A DNA stretch of 64,000 nt, from NCBI RefSeq assembly GCF_016623495.1, contig NZ_JAEHHL010000008.1:1-64000 (forward strand), written 5' to 3'. The notes under the pieces were generated by a model that worked only from the letters and a program-made list of their open reading frames with translations, ran no database searches and had not been told where the DNA came from. This DNA is from Thermohalobaculum xanthum. Its GTDB lineage: Bacteria; Pseudomonadota; Alphaproteobacteria; Rhodobacterales; Rhodobacteraceae. Positions 18,986-28,158 of this stretch are shown here, one piece after another (position 1 is the first letter of the stretch; each line of letters starts with the position of its first letter). Made by a program: the position numbers and the translations under genes.

Positions 18986-20272
18986 ATGACCCTCGCCGAT
19001 ACCCGCCTCTCCGCCCGGCCTCGTGCCGCCGCGACCGCGACCCCTGCCCTGAAGCACGGCCGCCATTTCCTCTCGATCCCCGGCCCCTCGGTGATCCCCG
19101 ACCGCGTGCTCGCGGCGATGGCATGCGCCATGCCCAACATCTACGAGGGCGAGCTGGTCGAGCGCTCGGAAAGCATTCTGGCCGAACTGCCCTCGATCGC
19201 GCGCACCACCACGGGCGTGCCCTTCATCACCGTCTCGAACGGCCATGGCGCGTGGGAGATGGCGCTCACCAACACCCTGTCGCGCGGCGACAAGGTGCTG
19301 GTGCTCGAGAGCGGTCGCTTCGCCGTGGGCTGGGGCGAGATGGCCCGGGTCATGGGCATCGAGGTCGAGGTGCTCAACGCCCGTCCGCGGCGCGCCGTCG
19401 ATCCTGCCGCGGTCGAGACACGTCTCCGCGAAGACCGCCAGCACGAGATCAAGGCCGTGCTCGTGGTCCAGATCGACACCGCCTCGTCGGTCTGCAACGA
19501 CATCGCCGCGATCCGCGCCGCGATCACCAATGCGGGCCACCCTGCCCTTTTCATGGTCGACTGCATCGCCTCGCTCGGCTGCGTGCCCTTCGAGATGGAC
19601 GCCTGGGGCGTCGACGTCACGGTCGCGGGCAGCCAGAAGGGCCTGATGGTGCCCCCGGGGCTCGCCTTCTGCTGGGCGGGCCCGCGCGCGATGGAGGCCT
19701 GCCAGACCGCGGGCCTGCGCACCGGCTACTGGGACTGGCGCGCCCGCTCCGCCGAGGGGCAGCACTACCTGCGCTATTGCGGCACGCCGCCGGTCTCGCA
19801 TCTCGCGGCACTGCGCGAGGCGCTCGACATGATCGCCGAGGAAGGACTCGAGAACGTCTGGGCACGGCACGCGGCGCTCGCGCGGGCCGTGCGTGCGGCG
19901 GTCGCGGTCTGGTCGACCCCGGGGGGCATCGAGATCAACGTGACCGAGCCATCCGAGCGCTCGGACGCGGTCACGACCGTGCTGACCGGCAGCATCGACG
20001 CTGCGCGCTTGCGCGCCGTCTGCGAACAGCGCGCGGGGCTCACGCTCGGCATCGCCTTCGCGCCGAACGAGGGCCGAGCCTTCCGCATCGGCCACATGGG
20101 GCATCTGAACCCCCCGATGATCCTCGGCACGCTCGGCACCATCGAGGCGGCACTGATCGGCATGGGCGCACCCATCGGCGGCTCTGGCGTGGCGGCGGCG
20201 GCGACCTCGATCGCGGCGGATCTCGGGGCCGCCCTGGTTCCTGGCACGGACGCGCCCTCCTTCAACCCGTGA
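18986..20272 (+). CDS. Serine/alanine-glyoxylate aminotransferase family protein
   Basis: PLP-dependent class V aminotransferase, 428 aa. Family features are FLSIPGPSVIPDRV near the N-terminus, TVSNGHGAWEMALTN for cofactor phosphate binding, an Asp in FMVDCIASLG, and the PLP lysine in AGSQKGLMVPPG (Lys218). Such enzymes move amino groups from serine or alanine to glyoxylate, or act on related amino acids such as 2-aminoethylphosphonate or ureidoglycine. The C-terminal 25 residues are a low-complexity Ala tail. It stands alone, convergent with arfB. Confidence 0.88.
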   Translation: MTLADTRLSARPRAAATATPALKHGRHFLSIPGPSVIPDRVLAAMACAMPNIYEGELVERSESILAELPSIARTTTGVPFITVSNGHGAWEMALTNTLSRGDKVLVLESGRFAVGWGEMARVMGIEVEVLNARPRRAVDPAAVETRLREDRQHEIKAVLVVQIDTASSVCNDIAAIRAAITNAGHPALFMVDCIASLGCVPFEMDAWGVDVTVAGSQKGLMVPPGLAFCWAGPRAMEACQTAGLRTGYWDWRARSAEGQHYLRYCGTPPVSHLAALREALDMIAEEGLENVWARHAALARAVRAAVAVWSTPGGIEINVTEPSERSDAVTTVLTGSIDAARLRAVCEQRAGLTLGIAFAPNEGRAFRIGHMGHLNPPMILGTLGTIEAALIGMGAPIGGSGVAAAATSIAADLGAALVPGTDAPSFNP

Positions 20273-20467
20273 CGGCACCGTCGGGGACGGCCCTCGCTTT
20301 GGCGTGAAGCACGGGCGCCGCATTGGCCGGAAGGTCTTTGCGGGTGCGTCGCAGATATGGGCCGCGATGGTCTCGGTCATCGGCCCCAGCGCCGGGCCGA
20401 GGATCCTCGTGCGAGAATTTGCGCCCCGACGCAGCGCTGGGTCATCGGCCACGCCTCGCGGCCCGGC

Positions 20468-20902
20468 CTAGTCGTCCTCGCCGGGCCCCTGCCGCAATGC
20501 CTTGACCTGGCCTCGGGTCTTCTTGGCCTCGATCCGGCGGTGCTGCGAGGCCCGCGTCGGCTTCGTCGGGATGCGCGCCTTCGGCCGCACGGCGGCACGG
20601 GCCACGAGGTCGACCAGGCGCGCCAGCGCCTCCTCGCGGTTGCGTACCTGGCTGCGGTGGGTGTCGGCATGGATCACCAGCGCGCCATCCTCGGTCCAGC
20701 GCCGTCCCGCCAGCCGCCGCAGCCGCGCCTTGACGTCCGGCGCCAGGTTGGGCGAGCGCGCCGCCTCGAAGCGCAGCACGACCGCTGTCTCGACCTTGTT
20801 GACGTTCTGGCCCCCGGGGCCCGATGCGCGCGTGAAGCTCTCGCTCAGCTCCCAGGGCTGAAGCGTGATCCGTTCCGTGACACGAACCGGACCGTCGACC
20901 AT
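20468..20902 (-). CDS. arfB: Alternative ribosome-rescue factor / peptidyl-tRNA hydrolase ArfB
   Basis: The 144-aa protein has the release-factor GGQ loop (SGPGGQNVNKVET) near residues 27-40. A basic C-terminal tail (KPTRASQHRRIEAKKTRGQVK) inserts into the mRNA channel of stalled ribosomes. Both fit ArfB/YaeJ. The ATG at 20902 lies one base after the stop of the upstream transporter gene, so translation is coupled; an ATG 13 codons earlier lies inside that gene. Confidence 0.93.
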   Translation of the reverse strand: MVDGPVRVTERITLQPWELSESFTRASGPGGQNVNKVETAVVLRFEAARSPNLAPDVKARLRRLAGRRWTEDGALVIHADTHRSQVRNREEALARLVDLVARAAVRPKARIPTKPTRASQHRRIEAKKTRGQVKALRQGPGEDD

Positions 20903-20903
20903 C

Positions 20904-21500
20904 TCAGGTCCGTCCCGGCCCCGCCACCTCGATGGCCGCACGGAACGGCAGCAGCGCGAGCAGCGCGAGCGCGATCTTCACGCCGAAATCGCCGACCGCG
21001 AGGCTCACCCACAAGGCGACCGGCGCGCCCATGCCCAGCAACGGCACCGGCTCGGCCGCCCAGTCCGCGCCGCCGCCGAGAAAGCCGAAGGCCGGCGCGA
21101 ACGCCATCGAGAAGAACAGCGCCGTATCGACGGCCGAGCCGATGACGCTCGACACCAGCGGCGCGCGCCACCATGCGCCCCGGCGCAGCCGGTCGAAAAC
21201 CGCCACGTCAAGGAGCTGCGCGCAGAGGAAGGCGGTCCCCGAGGCGATCGCGATGCGCGGCGTCGCGAACCAGGCCGACAGGGCGATCGCCAGCACGAAG
21301 CCCACAAGGACCACGCGCCGCGCGCCCGCAGCACCGAGGTAACGGTTTGAAAGGTCCGTCACCAGGAAAGCCATGGGATAGGTGAAGGCGCCCCAGGTCA
21401 GCCAGTCGTTGAAGGGGTATTGCACCAGCACGTTCGACGCCGTGACGATGACCATCATCGCCACAACGCCCAAGAGAATGCCCCGCGTCGCCTCGTTCAT
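20904..21500 (-). CDS. Queuosine-precursor/VUT-family transporter (YhhQ-like)
   Basis: The 198-aa integral membrane protein has about six hydrophobic helices. The segment TYPMAFLVTDLSNRYLG is the hallmark of the YhhQ/VUT (DUF165) family, known for uptake of queuosine precursors such as preQ0. The ATG has GGAGG 6 nt upstream. It forms a two-gene unit with arfB, 1 nt apart. Pairing a tRNA-modification precursor importer with a ribosome-rescue factor is loosely consistent in theme. Confidence 0.85.
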   Translation of the reverse strand: MNEATRGILLGVVAMMVIVTASNVLVQYPFNDWLTWGAFTYPMAFLVTDLSNRYLGAAGARRVVLVGFVLAIALSAWFATPRIAIASGTAFLCAQLLDVAVFDRLRRGAWWRAPLVSSVIGSAVDTALFFSMAFAPAFGFLGGGADWAAEPVPLLGMGAPVALWVSLAVGDFGVKIALALLALLPFRAAIEVAGPGRT

Positions 21501-21584
21501 GCCGCGCCTCCGAACCTCGCCGGAACCGCCCGGCAATGGAAGGCCGCCTCTCTACGCCCCATTGCGCCGCGGGCGCAAGACCCA

Positions 21585-22808
21585 TCAGTTGCGTCCGGCT
21601 GCCGCCTCGGGGCTCTCGCCCGCCATGATCAGGTGCTGCTCGGTCCCCTCGTAGGGATGCGCACGGGCGACCTCCTCGTCCAGCTCGATACCCAGGCCAG
21701 GGCTATCGGGCGGCAGGACATAGCCGTCCTCCCAGCGGATCGGGGTCTTGAGCAGCTTCGAATGGAAGCCGTCCCAGCGCTCGATCGACTCGAGGATCAG
21801 GAAGTTCGGGATGCACAGGCTCAGCTGGACGTTCGCCGCGCCCCCGACCGGCCCGCAATAGAGATGCGGCGCCAGCTGCACATACTTCGCCTCGGCCATC
21901 GCCGCGATCTTCTTGGTCTCGAGGATGCCGCCCACGCGGGCGATCTGCGGCTGGAGGATGCGCGCGGCCCCGGTCTCGAGCACGCGTGCGAACTCCCACT
22001 TGGTCGACAGCCGCTCGCCCGTCGCCACCGGGACCGAGGTGGCGCGCTGCACCTCGGCCATAGCCTCGGGCATGTCGGGGGGCACCGGCTCCTCGAACCA
22101 CAGCGGATCGTAGGGCTCGAGCCGCCGCGCCATGCGCTTGGCGCCCGAGACGGTGAACTGACCATGGGTTCCGAACAGCAGATCCGCGCGCGTGCCCACC
22201 GCCTCGCGCAATGCCCGGCAGAAACGCTCCGAGCGGTCGAGGTCGGCCATCGAGGGCTCGTGCCCGTCATAGACGGTGTAGTCGCCCGCCGGGTCGAATT
22301 TCAGCGCCGTGAAGCCGAGCGACAGGTAATGCAGCGCGCGCTCGGCGGCGATGTCGGGGTCGTTATAGGCGTTGGGCAGGCTCGGGTCCGGGTAGGTGTC
22401 GCCCTCGGACGGGTAGATATAGGTGTAGCTGCGCAGCCGGTCACGGCAGCGCCCGCCCAGAAGGTCGCAGATCGGCTTGTCCGCCGACTTGCCGATGATG
22501 TCCCAGCAGGCGACCTCGAGCCCCGAGAGCACGCCGGTCACCGACGGGTCGGGCCGCAGCGTGTAGCCCGTGCCATAGGTCAGGCGCCACAGATGCTCGA
22601 TCCGGTGCGGGTCGGCCCCTTCGAAATGCCGGGCGAACACGTCCTCGATCATCGCCTTCACGACCTTGGGGCCGAAGGCATGGGCATAGACCTCGCCGAT
22701 CCCGGTGATGCCGCAGGCGGTGGTCAGCTTGACGACGATGAAGTAGCGCCCGCCCTTGCGCGGCGGCGGGTTGCCGATGATGAAGACCTCGCATTCCGAA
22801 AGCTTCAT
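21585..22808 (-). CDS. Mandelate racemase/galactonate dehydratase-like enolase-superfamily enzyme
   Basis: The 407-aa protein has the enolase-superfamily two-domain layout: an N-terminal capping domain, then a TIM barrel. Lys170 (TALKFDPAG) is in the general-base region. The acidic pair WFEEPVPPD (239-240) and the GERLSTKWE segment are metal-ligand sites. At the first metal-ligand position I see FGTHGQ (213-218): His215 is kept but the usual Asp two residues earlier is Gly. It probably dehydrates a sugar acid; the substrate is not predictable. The ATG has GAGG about 10 nt upstream. It is monocistronic. Confidence 0.85.
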   Translation of the reverse strand: MKLSECEVFIIGNPPPRKGGRYFIVVKLTTACGITGIGEVYAHAFGPKVVKAMIEDVFARHFEGADPHRIEHLWRLTYGTGYTLRPDPSVTGVLSGLEVACWDIIGKSADKPICDLLGGRCRDRLRSYTYIYPSEGDTYPDPSLPNAYNDPDIAAERALHYLSLGFTALKFDPAGDYTVYDGHEPSMADLDRSERFCRALREAVGTRADLLFGTHGQFTVSGAKRMARRLEPYDPLWFEEPVPPDMPEAMAEVQRATSVPVATGERLSTKWEFARVLETGAARILQPQIARVGGILETKKIAAMAEAKYVQLAPHLYCGPVGGAANVQLSLCIPNFLILESIERWDGFHSKLLKTPIRWEDGYVLPPDSPGLGIELDEEVARAHPYEGTEQHLIMAGESPEAAAGRN

Positions 22809-22946
22809 GGCGATCTCGCCTCCCCTCTGCCGCGGCCCCGCCGCTCGCACACGCGTCGGGAGGACAGTGACGGCCCGCAATTCTCGCCGCGCCCGGAAAA
22901 GCGACATGCGGGGTCGGAAACCGGGCGTGCCCGGCCTGCCGCCCCC

Positions 22947-22985
22947 GAAAAAGCAAGGGGCGCCGGCCTTTCGGCACGGCGCCCC
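22947..22985 (-). terminator. Rho-independent terminator after tsf
   Basis: A perfect 9-bp stem (GGGGCGCCG/CGGCGCCCC) with an 11-nt loop is followed on the minus strand by TTGCTTTTTC. It lies 24 nt past the tsf stop and ends the rpsB-tsf operon. Confidence 0.88.
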
Positions 22986-23009
22986 GCGTTCTCCCAGCAG
23001 AGGCTGAAC

Positions 23010-23903
23010 TCAGCCCTTCGCGGTCTTGGCGACCTCGGCGGCGAAGTCTTCCTCTTCCTTCTCGATGCCCTCGCCGACGGCGAGGCGCACGAAGCCGGTC
23101 ACCTTGGCGCCCGGCGCGGCCTCGGCCACCGCCTTCTCGACGGTCAGGTCGGGGTTGATGACGAAGCTCTGCTTCAGGAGGCAGACCTCCTGGTAGAACT
23201 TGTTCATCCGGCCCACGATCATCTTCTCGATCACGTTGTCGGGCTTGCCCGACTCGCGCGCCTGCTCGGTCAGCACCGCCTTCTCGCGCTCGACCAGCGC
23301 GGGATCGAGATCGGCAACGTCGAGCGAGGCGGGCGACGTGGCGGCGACATGCATCGCCACCTGCTTGCCAACGGCCGCGGCGGCCGCGGCGTCACCGCCC
23401 TCGATGCCGACCAGCACGCCGATCTTGCCCATGCCCTCGGCCGTCGCATTGTGCACATAGGCCGCGACCGTCGAGGCCTCGACCGTCGCCATGCGGCGCA
23501 GCGACATGTTCTCGCCGATGGTCGCGATCTTGTCGGTCACGATCTCGGCCACGGTCTTGCCGGCCATCGGCGCGGTCTTCAGCGCCTCGACATCCGCGAC
23601 GCCAAGCGCGATCTTCGCGATCTCGCCCACCATCTGCTGGAAGTCGGCATTGCGGGCAACGAAGTCGGTCTCCGAGTTCACCTCGACCGCCACGCCGCGG
23701 CCACCCTCGACGGCAACACCAACGAGGCCCTCGGCGGCGGTGCGGCCCGCCTTCTTGTCGGCCTTCGCGATGCCCTTGGCGCGCAGCCAATCGACGGCGG
23801 CCTCCATGTCGCCAGCGGTTTCCGTCAGCGCCTTCTTGGCGTCCATCATGCCGGCGCCGGTCTTGTCGCGCAGCGCCTTCACCATGCTCGCGGTGATCGT
23901 CAT
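23010..23903 (-). CDS. tsf: Elongation factor Ts
   Basis: The 297-aa protein is the nucleotide-exchange factor for EF-Tu. It has the N-terminal UBA-like segment [22 protein letters not shown], the TDFVARN motif ([13 protein letters not shown]) that contacts EF-Tu, and the C-terminal [13 protein letters not shown]. The ATG has GGAG 8 nt upstream; the 46 open codons before it are not family-like. It follows rpsB by 141 nt. Confidence 0.98.
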   Translation of the reverse strand: MTITASMVKALRDKTGAGMMDAKKALTETAGDMEAAVDWLRAKGIAKADKKAGRTAAEGLVGVAVEGGRGVAVEVNSETDFVARNADFQQMVGEIAKIALGVADVEALKTAPMAGKTVAEIVTDKIATIGENMSLRRMATVEASTVAAYVHNATAEGMGKIGVLVGIEGGDAAAAAAVGKQVAMHVAATSPASLDVADLDPALVEREKAVLTEQARESGKPDNVIEKMIVGRMNKFYQEVCLLKQSFVINPDLTVEKAVAEAAPGAKVTGFVRLAVGEGIEKEEEDFAAEVAKTAKG

Positions 23904-24044
23904 CTCACTGTCTCCATGTTCTCGTGGCCGACGCAGCCGCCGCGCCGCACCGGGCGCGGCCCCGGCCGCGTCGAATATCGCAGGGGCGTGACGGGTTTGC
24001 GACGGCGCGGGGGGCCGCCTCGGCACCCCCGCGCCATGCAAGCG

Positions 24045-24830
24045 TCACTCGGCCTTGACGCCTTCCTCGGCGCTGGCCGCCGCGTCGAGTTCCTCGACCG
24101 GCAGATCCTCGAGCTCGCCCAGGTCGAAGCCCGCGGCGTCGAGCTGGCTGGCCATGCCGTCGATCACGGCGCGCGCGGCGAGGTCGCAGTAGAGCGAGAT
24201 CGCGCGGCTCGCGTCGTCATTGCCCGGGATCGGGTAGGTCACGCCCTCGGGATCGCAGTTCGAGTCGAGGATCGCCACCACCGGGATGCCAAGCTTCTTC
24301 GCCTCGGCGATCGCCAGCTGCTCCTTGTTCGTGTCGATCACGAACAGCATGTCGGGCAGGCCGCCCAGCTCGCGGATGCCGCCCAGCGAGGCGGTCAGCT
24401 TCGCGCGCTCGCGCTCGAGGTTCAGGCGCTCCTTCTTGGTGAAGCCCTGAGCGCCACCGTCGAGCTGATCGTCAAGGGCGCGCAGTCGGTTGATCGAGTT
24501 CGACACCGTCTTCCAGTTGGTCAGCGTGCCGCCCAGCCAGCGGTGGTTCATGAAGTACTGCGCCGAGCGCCGCGCGGCGTCGGCCAGCGGCTCCTGCGCC
24601 TGGCGCTTGGTGCCGACGAACAGGATGCGCCCGCCCTTGGCCACGCATTCGCGCATCGCGTTGAGCGCGGCATCGAGCAGCGGCACGGTCTGGGTGAGGT
24701 CGAGGATGTGGATCCCGTTGCGGTCGCCATAGATGTAGGGCGCCATGCGGGGGTTCCAGCGGTGCGTCTGGTGACCGAAGTGAACGCCAGCCTCGAGGAG
24801 CTGACGCAAAGTGAATTCAGGCAGAGCCAT
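24045..24830 (-). CDS. rpsB: 30S ribosomal protein S2
   Basis: The 261-aa protein starts [27 protein letters not shown] and contains [29 protein letters not shown] and [13 protein letters not shown], all S2 hallmarks. The C-terminal tail is acidic and Ala/Glu-rich. S2 joins late at the neck of the 30S subunit. It is the first gene of rpsB-tsf, with a good promoter about 120 nt upstream. Confidence 0.98.
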   Translation of the reverse strand: MALPEFTLRQLLEAGVHFGHQTHRWNPRMAPYIYGDRNGIHILDLTQTVPLLDAALNAMRECVAKGGRILFVGTKRQAQEPLADAARRSAQYFMNHRWLGGTLTNWKTVSNSINRLRALDDQLDGGAQGFTKKERLNLERERAKLTASLGGIRELGGLPDMLFVIDTNKEQLAIAEAKKLGIPVVAILDSNCDPEGVTYPIPGNDDASRAISLYCDLAARAVIDGMASQLDAAGFDLGELEDLPVEELDAAASAEEGVKAE

Positions 24831-24949
24831 CTCGCGGTTTTCCTTTCCGGTTTCGCCTCGGCAGGGGTGAGAGCATTCGCCCAACCGGTGGACCTTCGGG
24901 GATGTCTCCCCCGTCGGCCCGGACCCTGCCTGCGGATTACTTGCGCGCG
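24831..24949 (-). other. rpsB leader
   Basis: About 120 nt between the inferred rpsB promoter and the start codon. It contains a small hairpin (GGGGA/TCCCC at 24898-24911). S2 controls its own leader in other bacteria, but I see no clear consensus here. Confidence 0.35.
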
Positions 24950-24978
24950 GCTATAGCGGGGTTTTGGCGATTGCGCAA
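24950..24978 (-). promoter_or_regulatory. Promoter of rpsB-tsf
   Basis: Minus-strand TTGCGC (24978-24973), a 17-nt spacer and TATAGC (24955-24950). The -10 is strong, the spacing ideal, and the position fits a ribosomal operon. Confidence 0.7.
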
Positions 24979-25051
24979 CCGGGGGCGCGCAGTTGCCGCC
25001 AATCCGTGGTGGCGATACACCAACCAAATGGCATGATGGCGAGGGCTGGGC

Positions 25052-26317
25052 GTGGCCGAAGATACCGATCCGGAAGTGACTGCGATCGCGACCAAACGCT
25101 CAACGTCGCTCGAACGCCTGAAGCAGGCACTGCCATCGCTCGCGGTGGTTTTCGCCGCGACCTTCGTTCTGGCCGAGTGGGTGGATATCGTCGGCAGCGC
25201 CGAGCGCGCTAGTACGACCGGGGGTTATCTCGTCGATCACGTCGCCATCTGGGCCGCGGCAAAGCTCTCGCTCGCGGGAACGCCCGCGCTGGCCTATGAC
25301 ACGGACGTGCTGCGTGTGGCGCAAGACCTTCCGGAAGGGACACCGCCGGACGCCCTACTGTTGTGGATGTACCCTCCGCACGCTTTCATCCTCGCGACAC
25401 CTCTGGGCATGTTGCGCTTCAGCTTGTCGTTCCTGATCTTTTCCGCCGTGTCGCTGCTTGCATGGTCATGGGCCATCGCGCGCCCGACCGCACGTCTTCC
25501 GGCATCGCGGCTCTGGTTGTTGGCGGCGCCACCGCTTGTCTACTGCCTCGTAACCGGTCAACCGTCCCTGCTCTGGATGGCGGGCTTCGTCCTCGCCCTC
25601 GAAGCGCTGCGCGAGCGCCGCGAGGTGACGGCGGGCGTGATTCTCGCCGTGTTGACGATGAAGCCTCATTTCGGCCTGCTCGTCCCGATCGCGTTGATTG
25701 CCGGCGGCTACTGGCGCACCCTCGCCTGGGGCGCCGCAGCAACCGCCCTGCTTCTCGCCGTCGGCACGGCCATGACCGGGCTCGAAGGCTGGCGCGGCTT
25801 TCTCGAAGCAGTTTCATTCCACCGCAGCTTGATCGAGCACGGCGGCGCCCGGGTGCACCATCTGCTGGGCGTGTATCCCTTCCTCCGTACTTTCGGCGTG
25901 CCGCACGACATTGCCCTGATCGCACAGCCCGCGACGATCCTCGTTATGGCGATCCTCGTTGCCGTGATCTGGAGGCGCGGTGACGCGATCTGCTTCGATG
26001 CACGCGCGGCGGTGCTCTGCCTCGCAGGCTATTTCGCGGCACCATACGCACAGTTCTACGATGCTCTCTTTCTGGCAGTCGCGGGCCTCTTCTGGGCGCG
26101 AGCGCTGCACCAGCAGGGCCGCTTCGATCGTGCCGCACGCGGGCTGATCGTGGCGGGGGGGGTAGCCACCTGCTTCGTCTTCGTCCCCGGCTTTCCGATC
26201 ACGGTGCTGCTCACCCCGATCGCGGCGGCTGCGCTGATCTGGTTGCTCACCGGCACTTCGACTCCGCAACGCGGGACCGATGACGAGTTCCCGCCGCGTG
26301 CGGAGGCGGCAGGGTGA
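25052..26317 (+). CDS. GT87-family (DUF2029) polytopic membrane protein
   Basis: The 421-aa protein has about ten hydrophobic helices and the GT-C features of the DUF2029/GT87 family: LLLWMYPPHAFIL, VTGQPSLLWMAGF and TMKPHFGLLVP. Members are polyprenyl-phosphate-dependent glycosyltransferases such as PimE, so it probably transfers a sugar in the envelope. The GTG start has GAGGG about 6 nt upstream. Its stop overlaps the miaA start by 4 nt (GTGA). Its base composition is slightly less GC-rich than its neighbours. Confidence 0.82.
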   Translation: MAEDTDPEVTAIATKRSTSLERLKQALPSLAVVFAATFVLAEWVDIVGSAERASTTGGYLVDHVAIWAAAKLSLAGTPALAYDTDVLRVAQDLPEGTPPDALLLWMYPPHAFILATPLGMLRFSLSFLIFSAVSLLAWSWAIARPTARLPASRLWLLAAPPLVYCLVTGQPSLLWMAGFVLALEALRERREVTAGVILAVLTMKPHFGLLVPIALIAGGYWRTLAWGAAATALLLAVGTAMTGLEGWRGFLEAVSFHRSLIEHGGARVHHLLGVYPFLRTFGVPHDIALIAQPATILVMAILVAVIWRRGDAICFDARAAVLCLAGYFAAPYAQFYDALFLAVAGLFWARALHQQGRFDRAARGLIVAGGVATCFVFVPGFPITVLLTPIAAAALIWLLTGTSTPQRGTDDEFPPRAEAAG

Positions 26318-27273
26318 GCGAGACGCGCGAACGCAGCAACCCGGCCCCCATCCTCATCGCCGGCCCCACGGCCTCGGGGAAGTCCGCCCTTGCGCTCGCG
26401 CTGGCCGACGCCCTTGGCGGCGTCGTCATCAATGCCGACAGCCAGCAGGTCTATGGGGGCTGGCGCATCCTCACGGCACGGCCGTCGGCGGCGGACGAGG
26501 CCCGCGCGCCCCATCGGCTCTATGGCCACGTGCCCCTCGGCACCGCCTATTCGACCGGCCAGTGGCTGCGCGACCTCGCCCCGGCGCTGGCCGAGACGCG
26601 TGCTGAAGGCCTGCGGCCGATCATCGTCGGTGGCACGGGGCTCTACTTCCGGGCGCTCACGATGGGACTTGCAGGCATCCCGCCGATCGCGCCAGACATT
26701 CGCGCCGCCGGGGAGGCCGCGCTCGACCGCCTCGGGCTTGCCACCTTTGCCGAGGCGTTCTCCCGGCGCGACCCGCAGACCGCCGCCCGGATCGACCTCT
26801 CCAACCCCGCCCGCGTGCTGCGTGCCTGGGAGGTGATCGAGGCCACGGGCAAGCCCCTCGCGCACTGGCAGGACGAGACGCCGCCGCCGCTCCTGCCGAT
26901 CGCCGCCACGATCCCGTTTGCCCTGGTGCCGGCGCGCGCCACGCTGGCGGCGCGCTGCGACGCGCGGCTCGACGCCATGCTGGGCAAAGGACTGCTCGAC
27001 GAGGTGCGCGCGGTGATGGCGCTGGATCTCGCGCCCGACGCGCCCGGGATGAAGGCCGTCGGCGCGCCCGAGCTGATGGCTCATCTGAGGGGCGAGGCCA
27101 CGCTCGACGCGGCGATTGCCGCCGCCAAGACAGCGACGCGGCGCTATGCCAAGCGCCAGGTCACGTGGATCCGGGGCCAGATGGCGGACTGGCCACTGAT
27201 CGCGGCGCCCGATCTGCCGCCAGTGCTCGATCGCATCGCGGCCGCGGACAAACTGGCCCGCGCCTCGAACTGA
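26314..27273 (+). CDS. miaA: tRNA dimethylallyltransferase MiaA
   Basis: The 319-aa protein has the Walker A loop AGPTASGKSAL near residues 17-27, the NADSQQVYGGWRILTARPS substrate loop and IVGGTGLYFRAL, all MiaA hallmarks. It adds a dimethylallyl group to A37 of tRNAs that read UNN codons. The start is a GTG in a GTGA overlap with the GT87 gene, with GGAGG upstream. A convergent hairpin lies 32 nt after its stop. Confidence 0.96.
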   Translation: MSETRERSNPAPILIAGPTASGKSALALALADALGGVVINADSQQVYGGWRILTARPSAADEARAPHRLYGHVPLGTAYSTGQWLRDLAPALAETRAEGLRPIIVGGTGLYFRALTMGLAGIPPIAPDIRAAGEAALDRLGLATFAEAFSRRDPQTAARIDLSNPARVLRAWEVIEATGKPLAHWQDETPPPLLPIAATIPFALVPARATLAARCDARLDAMLGKGLLDEVRAVMALDLAPDAPGMKAVGAPELMAHLRGEATLDAAIAAAKTATRRYAKRQVTWIRGQMADWPLIAAPDLPPVLDRIAAADKLARASN

Positions 27274-27304
27274 GGCGCGGGCCAAGATAGATCATCACCG
27301 CCGG

Positions 27305-27324
27305 GGCCCCGCCGTGACGGGGCC
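27305..27324. terminator. Shared hairpin between convergent genes
   Basis: GGCCCCG/CGGGGCC form a 7-bp stem with a 6-nt loop, extended by further G/C pairs. It lies between the miaA stop and the convergent Gly/His-rich gene and can serve both directions. No T-tract is present. Confidence 0.45.
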
Positions 27325-27331
27325 GGCTGCA

Positions 27332-27889
27332 TCATTCCTCGTCGTCGCCGAAGAGCCCCAGCATCCCGTCGACAACGCCCTGCACGGTTTCGTTGATCGA
27401 CTTGTTCGCGGCCGCCTCCAGCTCCGCGATGTCGCGGCTCAGGCTGTACGTGCCAAGGTGCCCCACCGTCGAGTTGGGCGCTGCGTTCTCAAGCGCGCGC
27501 TCGCTCGCATGCGCGGCATTGAGCGAGCCCAGCGCCGATGCCGTCGCCCCGTGCGCGCCTGCGGTGTGGTCCGGATCGTGCCCGAAGCCATGGCCGCGCC
27601 CGTGATCGGCGTCATGCCCGCGCCCGTGCCCTCGACCGTGGCCATGGCCGGCATCGCTCTCGGCGCCCGCCGTGTCGCCGCCGCCGCCGCGGCCGCCGCC
27701 ATTGCCGTTCCCACCACCGTTGCCGCCGCCATTTCCGCCGCCGCCGCCATTACCACCGCCTTCACCCTTGGCGAAGGCGACGCCGGCGCCATCGATGACG
27801 CCCCCGACGGGTGTGGCAGCAAATGCAAGGCCAAGCGCAACCGCAGCCGCGACCGAGGCGGCCTTAATCTCGAACGTGAAACCCGACAT
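27332..27889 (-). CDS. Secreted Gly- and His-rich low-complexity protein
   Basis: The 185-aa protein has an N-terminal hydrophobic export segment (ASVAAAVALGLAFAATPVGGV). A Gly/Asn repeat block (GGGNGGG units, about residues 44-72) follows. Next comes a His/Gly/Asp block (GHGHGRGHGRGHDADHGRG), then a more normal Ala-rich helical C-terminus ending GLFGDDEE. The His-Gly repeats could bind divalent metals, but this is inference. The ATG has GAGGAG 7 nt upstream. I do not recognise a named family. Confidence 0.7.
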   Translation of the reverse strand: MSGFTFEIKAASVAAAVALGLAFAATPVGGVIDGAGVAFAKGEGGGNGGGGGNGGGNGGGNGNGGGRGGGGDTAGAESDAGHGHGRGHGRGHDADHGRGHGFGHDPDHTAGAHGATASALGSLNAAHASERALENAAPNSTVGHLGTYSLSRDIAELEAAANKSINETVQGVVDGMLGLFGDDEE

Positions 27890-28028
27890 CTTCAATCTCC
27901 TCGCAGGACGCGGCACCCATGCGGCTCGCGACCGTCCGCCCCGGTGTGATCATTCAGCCGAACGCCCCGACGCGACGTTTTGTTCCGCCCCGGCGCGCCC
28001 GATCGCATCATTTTTGCGCCGGGCGCGC

Positions 28029-28051
28029 TTGACGCGGACAGCAAATCGGGT
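28029..28051 (+). promoter_or_regulatory. Candidate ilv promoter
   Basis: TTGACG (28029-28034) is a good -35. About 17 nt downstream lies only a weak -10 (CATTCA region, 28052). It is well placed to start transcription just before the leader peptide at 28084. Confidence 0.4.
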
Positions 28052-28083
28052 CATTCATCGCCGCACACAGAGGAGAAAGGCCC

Positions 28084-28131
28084 ATGGGGCGGATTCTTGT
28101 AGTGTTGGCGCGTAGGGGACGGATGGGCTGA
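28084..28131 (+). CDS. Branched-chain amino acid leader peptide
   Basis: A 15-codon frame reads MGRILVVLARRGRMG. Codons 4-8 are Ile-Leu-Val-Val-Leu, five branched-chain residues in a row. A Shine-Dalgarno (GAGGAGAAAGG) lies 5-8 nt before the ATG. About 27 nt after its stop is a terminator hairpin with seven T's, then ilvB. This is the layout of transcription attenuation: stalling at Ile/Leu/Val codons when their charged tRNAs are scarce would favour an antiterminator and expression of ilvB. Confidence 0.85.
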   Translation: MGRILVVLARRGRMG

Positions 28132-28158
28132 GCCCAGACCGGAGACTGCGCGCATCGG

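Noticed and set aside
18877-20307. Alternative 476-aa plus-strand frame over the aminotransferase
   Set aside because: Its sequence is Arg/Gly/Ala-rich without motifs, while the overlapping frame at 18986-20272 carries a complete PLP enzyme.
20273-20467. Possible small gene between the aminotransferase and arfB
   Set aside because: Minus-strand frames here run on into antisense of the aminotransferase and have no convincing end or ribosome site.
27672-27816. GC-rich triplet-like repeats that could be mistaken for a CRISPR or satellite array
   Set aside because: They are the in-frame Gly/Asn and His/Gly codon repeats of the secreted protein, without constant repeat and spacer lengths.
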